Source of the DNA: Steromphala cineraria
Lineage: Eukaryota > Mollusca > Gastropoda > Trochida > Trochidae
Direction: 5' to 3'
NCBI GenBank assembly: GCA_916613615.1
Contig: OU744724.1
Location: forward strand, 19,640,171 to 19,704,170
Length of the DNA stretch: 64,000 bases
This document shows, piece after piece, positions 1 through 10,620 of this stretch (position 1 is its first letter; every line of letters starts with the position of its first letter). The notes beneath the pieces were generated by a model that saw only the letters and a program-made list of their open reading frames with translations, searched no databases and was not told where the DNA came from. The position numbers and the translations under genes are program-made.

Positions 1-150
1 AAATACACTGTGCAAATATAGGTCATATTTGGAATATATAATGTGTTGCTCTATCAACTCTTGGTGCATTTGTAACAAAAAACAAAATCAAACAAAATAG
101 CTAGAGAGTCAATTTTAGGAACACATAATATTATGAAGATAAGTCACAGG

Positions 151-535
151 TTTATGAATAGATAGTTTCCCTGAATTTTCGATTATATCAGTGCAAGTCT
201 GATAACAAACGAAAGCAAGGTTGAAAGGCATATATAATTAAAAAAACACATATTACCGAGAATTGACTAGCTGTCCTTCAATGTAATGTATATATAGAGG
301 ATATCTGTCTTTTCTTGACTAATACCATGTTTATCTCATCGAGTGAGGTAGAAAGTTTATATTTTCACAAGTGTTTATGAATAGAAAGTTTCCCTGAATT
401 TTTCGATCATATCACCTTCTGGATGCAAGTCTGATTGCAAATAAAAGCAAGGTTGGAAGGGATCTATATTCCAAAACCCCCACATATTACTCTCAACTGA
501 GAATGGACTAGCTGGCCTTCAATGTAATGTATATA
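151..535 (+). repeat. Tandem pair of ~155-bp repeats
   Basis: Two diverged direct copies lie at about 151-305 and 373-535, a period of about 222 bp. Both contain gtttccctgaattttcga, a 'gcaagtctgat' stretch, a 'gcaaggttg' stretch, and end in ccttcaatgtaatgtatata. No reading frame is kept. Nothing else is recognisable in the first kilobase. Confidence 0.7.
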
Positions 536-2805
536 GTGTTCTCTCATCTAATTGCTGGCAAAAAATAGAGGAGAGCGAGGAAAATTATCTGTTAGAGCAG
601 GAACCAGGTCTTCATTGGTGCTGATGTCCCCCTGACATAATGATAGATACGTCTGAAGTAGAGAATCTGGTAGGATATTAAATATTTATACAGATGTCAA
701 TGTGTCAATGGTAGTTTCCAATAAAGAGCGTACGTAATAACACTTAAATGCCATAAAAACCAAAGAAGATATTATTACAATGTTTAACATCATCGTTGAA
801 ATAAAATACCCCAACGGTTTAAGTATTCACCAAAATGTCAGCTGATTATACGTCAACTATTAACCTAATTACGTAAAGAGTGCATTTTGCCAGTAGCTGA
901 TATTTAAAAAAAATCGTATTTAGGTCATTAAACCATTTAAGAAATTAAAACTTGAAAACTTGTCCAAATAAAATCACTTTAAAAATGAAAGTGGCCAAGG
1001 AGCAAAATGATATGTTAATCCATGTGATATAACTTGGAGATTTTGATAACAATAAAATAACAATTTATATTATTGTCATTGTAATAATTTAAGTTGATTC
1101 CTAACAATTCTGTATTGCAGAAATAGTTCTCATGAAATATAAAACTTCTAATTGTCCAGTAGACAACCTGCTCAGATTATACTCAATTACTAAAACAAAG
1201 TTTTATCTTTGCCCTCTTCCCTCTGGAAGCAAATGAACTTTCTACTCGACCCCGGATAGAGTACTCAAGTCTGAGCTCAGATCTCTAACCTAAATGTCAA
1301 GTGAAGGTTACTCCAAATGTTTTGTCATTGATCAAGTCGTCTAACAAATATCATTCTAAAATCACGATTTCTTTCATTGGAAGGACACTCCACGTTCAGC
1401 TTTGAAACATGGATAAGTTTTATCATGATGATATTCAAATTGTATTCCTTACTGCAAAAACGATGACAATAAAAACATTTCAATGAAAACTGAATTACAA
1501 TAAAGCTTCATTTAAATGTACAGTAGTTATATAACCATACATTCAAAGCTGTTACTGAACTCTCAACCTATTATAAAATCATTTTTCACGGATATGGTTC
1601 ATAACCGTCTGTAATGGCCCGAGATTGTTAGATCTTATAAAGAGAACAATCATCAAACGACGAACAGCCTTTTATCCAATATAATGTGAAATACAGAACT
1701 GTTTGATGCCAAGACGATGTTCTGATCTGTAGTGTCTTGATGTCCTCGAAGACAACGTACAGGAAGTATCATGTTGTGATTGATAAGACAGAAATGCGTT
1801 GTTGATTGACTTTCTTGATGAATGTGATCGATGTAATCGATTTCTTTAATCTGCTGGGAAAAAGAATACTTTTCAAGACAATAGTTGAGTATATTTCATT
1901 AAAAAATCATTTAATTCAATTTTTTTACAATCTGTCAATCTGCAATGAAAATGATGTAGATTATGAATCAATATAAAGCATAAAATAATGTGAATGTAAA
2001 CGATTCTGGCAAACGCAAAGGACACCTAATCTATAACAACTCATCGTTTGAAATTTGTATTTGAATCTCATTAAACATTATAATAATTTTAACAAGATCT
2101 TTATTTTTTACAATGAAATACATGAACCATAAAATAGCATAATTCATTGTTATTTAACTTAATAATGATATCCAAATTACAAGGGACATTTTGACAGAAT
2201 TTGTTAAAAATTCTTTTCACATTGTTAACTTTAAAAGAAATTATCACTTTTCGCATAATTGCCAGTAGTTTTTAATAGATACTTAATTAATTACTTTAGA
2301 GAAATTATATAACGTTGTTTCTCTCATTGTTTTTGGGAATTCTCTTGGACACAGGGAAATCCTAGGAGAAATAAAATGCACATTGGCATAAACAGGAGCG
2401 CGGTTTGAATATTTTTAGATAATATGAAATTGTCATTGCCATATTGACACCTCAAGCAGCGGTGTCTGAACGAGATAAACGAGTTATCAGTTTGAGATTA
2501 ATAAGAATAGATTATACGGGAGGAGCAGTCTTATATCCAGACTGGTTTAATGACAGCTCACTGAGAGACTTCTGAGTCCACATACAGAGACGAAATATAG
2601 GTCATTGACTTATGCGATCAGCATCTGTCTTACTTCTACTTCTCTATCATTATTGTGAGCTTTTGTTCTGACACATACAATGGATTTAAACGTATATATT
2701 GCTGAAAACATTGTACAATTTGCAGGCAATCTAAGACGTAAACTATTTGCACATTAGTTTTACAATAAAATGGACATTGCTACAATTACTCAGTTACATG
2801 TACTT

Positions 2806-3009
2806 TTAACTGTTCTCTCTTCTATACTTGTGGGCATGATTCGCTTGTAGACTTAATAGTTCAGTGACAATGCAATCCATTTGTAAGATATTATTTCTGA
2901 TATTATGACTGATGTTGAGGAACAATTCAAGACTCAAAATTTTATTATGAAAACACTTCAATGTGAGTTTTAAATTGCGATTTGATTTGTAGTGTTGTGT
3001 ATGGGACAC
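2806..3009 (-). other. Coding-like minus-strand stretch P (67 codons), copy A
   Basis: The frame is open for 67 codons but begins at GTG, so it would be an internal exon rather than a complete gene. The identical peptide recurs at 7,128-7,331. A diverged version at 7,490-7,708 carries a 15-bp, frame-preserving insertion (residues QLSKNDFS replacing NIL before QMDC). Shared residues include KILSLELFLNIS and QMDCI. I do not recognise the family. It could be chance in a duplicated non-coding segment; the in-frame indel is the only argument for coding. Confidence 0.2.
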
Positions 3010-3051
3010 TGTATCCTATCATGCTTATCACATTAAACACCTCTGTAACTA

Positions 3052-3330
3052 TTACATGCCTGACTGTGATCGTGTTTCATTGGTTGTATCAATGACAAAC
3101 GACTCAAGCTCGAAAGTGGTTTGAGAAAATGTTAAAAACAGAAAATAACTGGTAATAACTGCTTGGATGCAAATATCAGATACATTGACAAAATGTTTTA
3201 TCGAAAAACATTGGCTGTGCGTTTCTTTTTTTGAGCTGTATATATCAGTAGATAACTGAATTACAGAGTTAGAGACCAGGTTATCATGATTATCATCATA
3301 GGTATCAAAGTGAGTAATATCCAATAACAT
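3052..3330 (-). other. Coding-like minus-strand ORF (92 codons), copy A
   Basis: A true ATG opens a 92-codon frame, Asp- and Ser-rich at the start (LLDITHFDTYDDNHDN) with a hydrophobic stretch near residue 65 (SYFLFLTF). The copy B equivalent at 8,885-9,079 keeps the same ATG and frame for 64 codons and then has a TGA. Substitutions between the copies show no excess at third codon positions, so there is no clear sign of protein-level selection. Family unknown; it may be a decayed exon or chance. Confidence 0.2.
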
Positions 3331-3937
3331 GGAATTTTGCTCATATATCTCTTTTCAACTATTACAATCACCATTATCAGAAAAGAGTCACATTATTATA
3401 AATGTCAGTTTAGCCAGACATAAAATCCAAATACTGTTCTTCTCTCTCTCTCTGATCTACAATCTGTCATTCGCTTTCAACTAGTTAATAGCAGCAAAAG
3501 CCAATGGTATCAAGAAACTATTGTTTTAATCATAATTGTGCTTAAAATGAAGCCTTAATTAAAGATATTATTGTAAGTATTGGGTGTTTATGTTATTTTT
3601 TTTCTTCGCGGGAAATATGAAACAATCTTCTTAAGTTTACTATCATGAAAACATTAAGACAAAAATTACATATGAACGTACCACGAAACTATTGTTTATA
3701 AAATATCGAAAAAGTAGAGTTTACTCTTGGGCATTTTATTAAAGTATGAATCCTGATGAAATCACCCTCGTAGATTTATCTTCTTCCATTCTCTCAAATG
3801 GGTTGTTGATGGGCATTATATTTTCAATCAAATTGTTTTGATGTATCTATTTTGGACATTTCAGCTTTGGAATGAACAGAATTTACCACTGGGTTCTAAA
3901 CACATCAGAAATAATAAACATGTTATTGCATTAAATG

Positions 3938-4240
3938 TAAGCCTTCTGTTTGTTCAACGCTATATTTGTACCACTGTTATACTTACGTTACAAACTCATA
4001 TATTGTTGATATTTTAGGCATATTTCTATGCAGAACCTTTGCTTCGCCCATAGATTTGAGGAGTTAAAACGTTTGTCAGTCTGAGAAACCAAATATACTC
4101 AACCTTTACCTTAGATCTCAAGATTTTTACAGAAATCTCCTTCATGAATGTCAAGTAGTCTTCGTATGATGACATGGAGAACCGTTGCTGATTGCACATT
4201 CTGAACTGATTACTGTATTAATATGGTTATTTATCAATCC
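3938..4240. repeat. Z block, copy 1 of 5
   Basis: Starts with a 'cttctgtttgttcaacg' stretch and contains gtcagtctgagaaacc, gaatgtcaagtagtc and gattgcacattctg. The same ordered set occurs at about 9,670, 21,160, 30,137 and 56,045. No open frame is shared by all copies. Confidence 0.6.
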
Positions 4241-4456
4241 ATCATAAAAGAGAGGCTAAATATTTCGCATGACTACTTGTTTAGCTTTGAAACTTGCAAA
4301 ATGAAATAAATGCGCATATAAGTTCAAAACAATTAAGCTTTGTTATCAAACTGACATTTACAATTTCAATGAAAATGAATCAACGCATACACTCATGAGA
4401 ACAAGAGACTTTTCTTTAATCAGTTTTTTAAATGTGAATACCACAACACGACAAAG

Positions 4457-4740
4457 CTAGATTGGCATCCGTCCTGGCTGGGTGCATGGAAACAGTTTAT
4501 GAACACTTCTTTCTAAATCTTCCTCAATGCAACTGCCAGTCAGGGTGGTGTACAAGATGTGTTGTCCTGTTATCATGCTGTACGACGATCGAATTAATTC
4601 CATTGCTACTTTATTTGATGCTGATGATAAGGAACGACACAGATTCGTCAAGTGCTTTCTCATATCAGGGTTGCTGTCAACAGATCTGACGAGATATATT
4701 TTGTTGTCAAGTGACGTCTTTTGGTAAAAGCGTCTTCAAA
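4457..4740. other. Conserved block with open frames on both strands
   Basis: This block recurs at 10,197-10,470 and, more diverged, at 22,210-22,425. On the plus strand one frame reads MQLPVRVV...DDKERHRFVKCFL. The 22.2-kb copy keeps MQLPV at the start and ECHR..VEHFLK at the end. On the minus strand a 68-codon frame is also open in the two near copies. Substitutions do not favour third positions on either strand, so coding status is undecided and the family is unknown. Confidence 0.25.
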
Positions 4741-5648
4741 ACCTACTAAAAGAAAGTGAATGGTAAATTTTTTGCCTTACTGCATTAAACTGTTAAGAAT
4801 TAAATCATTCAACTATGCCGTTTTGGAAAGAGTTTTGGAGATTTAACAGCTTGTACATGTGACAATCATTCTTAAAATAAGATAATAAAAAAATATGATA
4901 AAATGAAAAACTCTTCTTTGACATATCTGATAAGAAGAAACTAAAATTGTTTTTTTTTGGTAATGATAATGATAATATTGTTTAATTAGTTGCCTATGCA
5001 TTAAATGAATAAATCTCACTGTTGATGATATGTTAACTGTTTAGAGGCATATACAATTTAGATATTCAAGCTGATGGAAACATCACTTACTTATAAATGT
5101 CATAGTGATCAGTGACCATATCATTGTCTTTCTCTGTCTAACTGATCATTGCTCTATACGAAAAGGTGAAATATTGCAGTAGTCATAAGGTTTCATTTAT
5201 GTCGTGAGCTAAAACCGTTACAAACGAGTCCTACAAAATGATACAAAAGTTAATACATGTTATATAACTATGAAATATTGATAACTATAAAATAACAATT
5301 TATATCATTGTCATTGTAATAATTTTACTTGATTCCTAACAATTCTGTATTGCAGAAATAGTTCTCATGAAATATAAAACTTCTAATTGTCCAGTAGACA
5401 ACCTGCTCAGATTATACTCAATAACTTAAACAAAGTTTTATCTTTGCCCCCTTCATCCCTCTGGAAGCAAATGATCTTTCAAGACTCTCTACTCGACCCC
5501 GGATAGAGTACTCAAGTCTGAGCTCAGATCCCTAACCTGAATATCAAGTGAAGGTTACTCCAAATGTTTTGTCATTGATCAAGTCGTCTAACAAATATTA
5601 TTATAAAATCACGATTTTTTTTCATTGGAAGGACACTCCACGTTCAGC

Positions 5649-5763
5649 TTTGAAACCATCTTCCTACGCATACGGCCTAAAAACGCCAGTCTCGAACTGA
5701 CATAAAATAAGTCAGTTCGAGACTGGCGTTTTTAGGCCGTATGCGTAGGAAGATGGTTTGAAA
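5649..5763. mobile_element. 101-bp perfect foldback insertion with 7-bp target duplication
   Basis: The insert (5,656-5,756) starts CCATCTTCCTACGC and ends with its exact inverse complement. Two 46-bp arms surround a 9-bp AT-only centre at 5,702-5,710. TTTGAAA flanks both sides (5,649-5,655 and 5,757-5,763). The paralogous site in copy A, near 1,400, reads agcTTTGAAACATgg with no insert. The arms match perfectly, so this insertion is recent or maintained. It could be a hAT-like MITE, since an 8-bp reading of the duplication, TTTGAAAC, fits nTnnnnAn. Its parent is not in the window. Confidence 0.8.
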
Positions 5764-7104
5764 CATACAAAATTCTATCATGATGATATTCAAATTGTAT
5801 TCCTTACTGCAACAACGATGACAATAAATACATTTCAATGAAAACTGAATTACAATAAAGTCTCATTTAAATTTACAGTAGTTATATAACCATACACTCA
5901 AAGCTGTTACTGAACTCTCAGCCTATAATAAAATCATTTATCACGGATATGGTTCATAACCGTCTGTAATGGTTCGAGATTGTTAGATCTCATAAAGAGA
6001 ATAATCATCAAACGACGAACAGCCTTTTATCCAATATAATGTGAAATACAGAACTGTTTGATGTCAAGACGATGTTCTGATCTGTAGTGTCTTGATGTCC
6101 TCGAAGACAAGGTAAAGGAAGTATCATGTTGTGATTGATAAGACAGAAATGCGTTGTAGATTGACTTTCTTGATGAATGTGATGTAATCGATTTCTTTAA
6201 TCTGCTGGGAAAATGAATACGTTTCAAGACAATAGTTGAGTATATTTCATTAAAAAATCATTTAATTCAATATTTTTACAATCTGTCAATCGGAAATAAA
6301 AATGATATACATTATGAATAAAATCAATATAGATCATAAAATATTGTGAATGTAAATGATATTTGATTTCTGACAAAGGTCACCTTATATATAACAAATC
6401 ATCGTTTGAAATTTGTATTTGAATCTCATTACACATACTAATTTGAACAAGATCTTTATTTTTTACAATGAAATATATGAACCATAAAGTAGCATAATTA
6501 ATTGTTGTTTAACTTGTTGATTAAAATAATGATATCCAAATTACCAGGACATTTTGACAGAACTTTAAAGGAACTTATAACTCTTCGCATAATTGCAAGT
6601 AGTTTTTAATAGTTACTTAATTTATTACTTTAGAGAAATTATATAACATTGTTTCTTTCATTGTTTTGGGGAATTGTCTTGGACACAGGGAAATCCTCGG
6701 AGAAATAAAAGCCACATTTGAATCTCGGTTTGAATATTTTTAGATAATATGAAATTGTCATAGCCATATTGACACCTCAAGCAACGGTGTCTGAACGAGA
6801 TAAACGAGTTATCAGTTTGAGATTAATAAGAATAGATTATACGGAGAGAACGTGTCTTATATCCAGACTGGTTTAATGCCAGCTCACTGAGAGACTTCAG
6901 AGTCCAAATACAGAGACGAAAGATAGGTCATTGACTTATACGATCAGCATCTGTCTTACTTCTACTTCTCTATCATTATTGCCAGGTTTTCTACCGACAC
7001 AATGGATTTAAACGTATATATTGCTGAAAACATTGTACAATTTGCAGGCAATCTAAGACGTAAACTATTTGCACATTAGTTTTACAATAAAATGGACATT
7101 GCTA

Positions 7105-7705
7105 CAATTACTCAGTTACATGTACTTTTAACTGTTCTCTCTTCTATACTTGTGGGCATGATTCGCTTGTAGACTTAATAGTTCAGTGACAATGCAATCC
7201 ATTTGTAAGATATTATTTCTGATATTATGACTGATGTTGAGGAACAATTCAAGACTCAAAATTTTATTATGAAAACACTTCAATGTGAGTTTTAAATTGC
7301 GATTTGATTTGTAGTGTTGTGTATGGGACACTGTATCCTATCATGCTTATCACATTAAACACCTCTGTAACTATTACATGCCTGACTGTGATCGTGTTTC
7401 ATTGGTTGTATCAATGACAAACGACTCAAGCTCGAAAGTGGTTTGAGAAAATGTTACTCAGTTACATGTACTTTTAACTGTTCTCTCTTCTACTTGTGGG
7501 CATGCTTCGCTTGTAGATTTAATAGTTCAGTGGCAATGCAATCCATTTGTGAGAAATCATTTTTTGAAAGTTGATTTCTGATATTACGACTGATGTTCAG
7601 GAACAATTCAAGACTCAAAATTTTAATATGAAAACACTTCAATGTGTCAATTGCTGTACTGTAACTAATTTCTGTTAAGGCTTGTGAATGCAAATAGAGC
7701 TGATT
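7105..7705 (+). repeat. Local tandem duplication inside copy B (P1-Q1-P2)
   Basis: The segment beginning 'ttactcagttacatgtac' at about 7,105 starts again at about 7,455. The second copy follows the first until about 7,645, then departs into unique sequence. The missing second half (Q) reappears at about 8,776-8,880 (aaattgcgatttgatttgta). Tandem PQ-PQ followed by an insertion inside the second PQ explains this best. Confidence 0.65.
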
Positions 7706-8775
7706 CATATTTTTATGAGTTTTAACAGTTTTAATGTTTAAATTTCAATGTGTCATGTAACATAGTTCAAATACGTGTACATCTTATTTAAACAATTGGT
7801 GTAAAGGTCAAATGCCAGTGGGTCACTATTTCTACTGTAACAAGAGCTTGATTGACAATGGAAGGTTTGAGTCTTTAAGTCAGAGGTCCATGCAGTTTGA
7901 AAATATTCATCAACATGGTTCCTACCATCACCCAACTATCAACTCGTCTATGTTCCATTATAAAAATCACTTGGCAAACAAGATTCAATATTTTATTATT
8001 ACAAAGCCTCCTTTCCGATGATATAATTCTCGGCAACTCCCGCTTTGCTTTCGTCGCCAGAAGTTAAGACGTCAATATGACATATACATGCACTGACGTA
8101 AAAACAGTACAGGTTAAACTGAATGTTTTAAAAGTAATTACATGTATTTATCATATTAATGTTGGTTTGAATGTTGTATTTATGTTCCCTTTGCGTTTAT
8201 CGGACAATTTCTATATATTACAAATCCCTTTAACAAAATTTGTAATAGCTGAGCCATGGTCAGAACTGTCTGAACAAAGGTCATTTTGATATGTTTCGAA
8301 AATCCTCATTGTTACGTCCAAAAAACCTTTAAATTGCCGATATTCATAGAAGTTTGAATAAATAGGGTTTTTATTCTTAAATGAGTACAATTAACAAACT
8401 TCGTAAACCATGAGTAAACATATAAATGAAAACAAATATTTCACGACTCTCTTTCATGAATCGGTTTTATTTCAATGTCCAAAAAAGGTCGTTGAAAAAG
8501 AAGTCTGATAATAAAACGGCATTCTAAAGAAAAATACATAATAACAGATTGAAAAAAAATATATTGAAACAAATAACTTGCAGAAATTAGGCATATATTT
8601 GAGTCAACTCATAATGAAAAGTGTCAGAAATTCGGGCGACATCGGATGGTGTCGGAACCTCGGTCAGTTACCCCAATTTATTTTTGTTTCCCCGAAACAT
8701 TAAATATATTTATTCTCTGTTCCATCTTAATGATCAATAGCAGGCCATTAAAGATTTAAAAACATACTTGTCACT
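7646..8775. other. ~1.1-kb unique insert splitting the second P-Q repeat
   Basis: Lies between the 'cttcaatgtg' boundary of P and the 'ttttaaattgcg' boundary of Q, which adjoin directly at about 2,960 in copy A. Open frames inside are short (60-70 codons) and unrecognised. No clear terminal inverted repeat is seen, so its origin is unknown. Confidence 0.45.
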
Positions 8776-8884
8776 TTTAAATTGCGATTTGATTTGTAGT
8801 TATGTGTATGGGACACTGTATCCCATCATGGGTTGTATCAATGTCAAACGACTCAAGCTCCAAAATGGTTTGAGAAAATGTTAA

Positions 8885-9079
8885 TCACAGAAAATAACTG
8901 CTAATAACTGCTTGGGTGCAAACATCAGATACATTAACAAAATGTTTTATTGAAAAACATGGGCTGTGCGTTTCTTTTTTTGAGCTGTATATATCAGTAG
9001 ATAACTGAATTACAGAGTTATTGACCAGATTATCATGATTATCATTATAGGTATCAAAGTGAGTAATATCCAATAACAT
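8885..9079 (-). pseudogene. Truncated copy-B version of the 92-codon ORF
   Basis: Homologous to 3,052-3,330 on the minus strand with the same ATG and frame, but stopped by TGA after 64 codons. Beyond the stop, the homology continues into the repeated segment. Not recognised functionally. Confidence 0.2.
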
Positions 9080-9669
9080 CGAAGTTTTCTCATGTGTCTC
9101 TTTCCAACTATTACAATCACCATTATCAGAAAAGAGTCACATTATTATAAATGTCAGTTTAGCCAGACACAAAATCCCAATACTGATTTTCTCTCTCTCT
9201 GATCTACACTCTGTCATTAGCTTTCAACTAGTTAATAGCAGCATAAGCCATCAAGAAATTATTGTTTTAATAATAATTGTGCTTAAAATGCCTTAATTAA
9301 ATATATTATTGTAAGTATTGGGTGTTTATGTCATTTTTTTTCTTCGCGGGAAATATGAAACAATCTTCTTAAGTTTACTATCATGAAAACATTAAGACAA
9401 ACATTACATATGAACGTACCACGAAACTATTGTTTATAAAATATCGAAAAAGTAGAGTTTACTCTTTCGCATTTTATTAAAGTATGAATCTTGATGAAAT
9501 CACCCTCGTAGATTTATCTTCTTCCATTCTCTCAAATGGGTTGTTGATGGGATTTATATTTTCAATCAAATTGTTTTGATGTATCTATTTTGGATATTTC
9601 AACTTTGGAATGAATAGAAAATACCACTGGGTTCAAAACACATCAGAAATAATAAACATTTTATTAAAT

Positions 9670-9960
9670 GTAAACCTGCTGTTTGTTCAACACTATATTT
9701 ACTTACTATACTTACGTTACAAACTCACATATTGTTGATATCTTAGGCATATGTCGATGCAGAACCTTTGCTTCGCCCATAGATTTGAGGAGTTAAAAAG
9801 TTTGTCAGTCTGAGAAACAAAATCTACTCAACGTCTCCCTAAGATTTCGAGATTTTTACATAAATCCCCTTAATGAATGTCAAGTAGTCTTCGTATGATG
9901 ACATGGAGAACCGTTGCTGATTGCACATTCTGAACTGATTACTGTAATAATATGGTTATT
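9670..9960. repeat. Z block, copy 2 of 5
   Basis: Same ordered motifs as at 3,938, with close identity (gaatgtcaagtagtcttcgt; gattgcacattctgaac). It lies in duplication copy B. Confidence 0.6.
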
Positions 9961-10196
9961 TATCAATCAATTAGAGAGCCTAAGAGAGCAAGAGAGCCTA
10001 AATATTTTGCATGACTATTTGTTTAGCTTTGATACTTGCAAAATGAAATAAATGCGAATATAAGTTCAATTTAAGATTTTTTTTATCAAAATGACATTTA
10101 CAATTTCAATTAAAATCAATCAACACATACACTCATGAGAACAAAGAGACTTTTGTATAATTTAAAAAAAAATATGAATATCATGACACAACAAAG

Positions 10197-10470
10197 CTAG
10201 ATTGGCATCCGTCCTGGCTGGGTGCATGGAAGCAGTTTAAGAACAATTTTGTTCAAATCTTTCTCAATGCAACTGCCAGTCAGGGTGGTGTATGAGATGT
10301 GTTGTGATGTTATCATGCTGTACGACGATCGAGTTAATTCCATTGCTACTTTATTTGGTGCTGATGATAAGGAACGACACAGATTCGTCAAATGCTTTCT
10401 CAAATCAGGGTTTAATAGTCAACAGATGTGACGAGATATATTTTGTTGTCAAGTGACGTCTTTTGGTAAA
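10197..10470. other. Conserved block with open frames, copy B
   Basis: Counterpart of 4,457-4,740. The plus frame reads SMQLPVRVVYEMCCDVIMLY then a stretch ending KCFLKSG. Changes relative to copy A are mostly non-synonymous. Family unknown. Confidence 0.25.
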
Positions 10471-10620
10471 AGCGTCTTCAAAACCTACTAAAGGAAAGTG
10501 AATGGTACAAATTGTGCCTTACTGCATTAAACTGTTAAGAATAAAATCATTCAACTATGCCGTTTTGGAAAGAGTTTTAAAGATTTAACAGCTTGTACAT
10601 GTGACAATCATTCTTAAAAT

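Larger units (their letters stand above)
1003..4878 (+). repeat. Large direct duplication, copy A
   Basis: This segment is collinear with 5,235-10,620. The two share long near-identical stretches, for example around 1,100-1,200 versus 5,340-5,440, and 2,690-3,120 versus 7,015-7,450. Homology ends after the 'gacaatcattcttaaaat' stretch in both copies. Copy A lacks the foldback insertion and the 1.1-kb insertion of copy B, so it supplies the empty sites. No intact gene is visible, but the minus strand has several coding-like stretches listed separately. Confidence 0.85.
5235..10620 (+). repeat. Large direct duplication, copy B
   Basis: Collinear with copy A, about 4.2-5.7 kb downstream of it, in the same orientation. 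It is longer because of a 101-bp foldback insertion at 5,656-5,756 and extra material between about 7,450 and 8,875. That extra material is a second, partial copy of the 7,105-7,450 segment split by about 1.1 kb of unique sequence. Divergence is uneven: the part around 7,015-7,450 is almost identical to copy A, while other parts carry many substitutions and small indels. This suggests local gene conversion or a second recent exchange. Confidence 0.85.
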
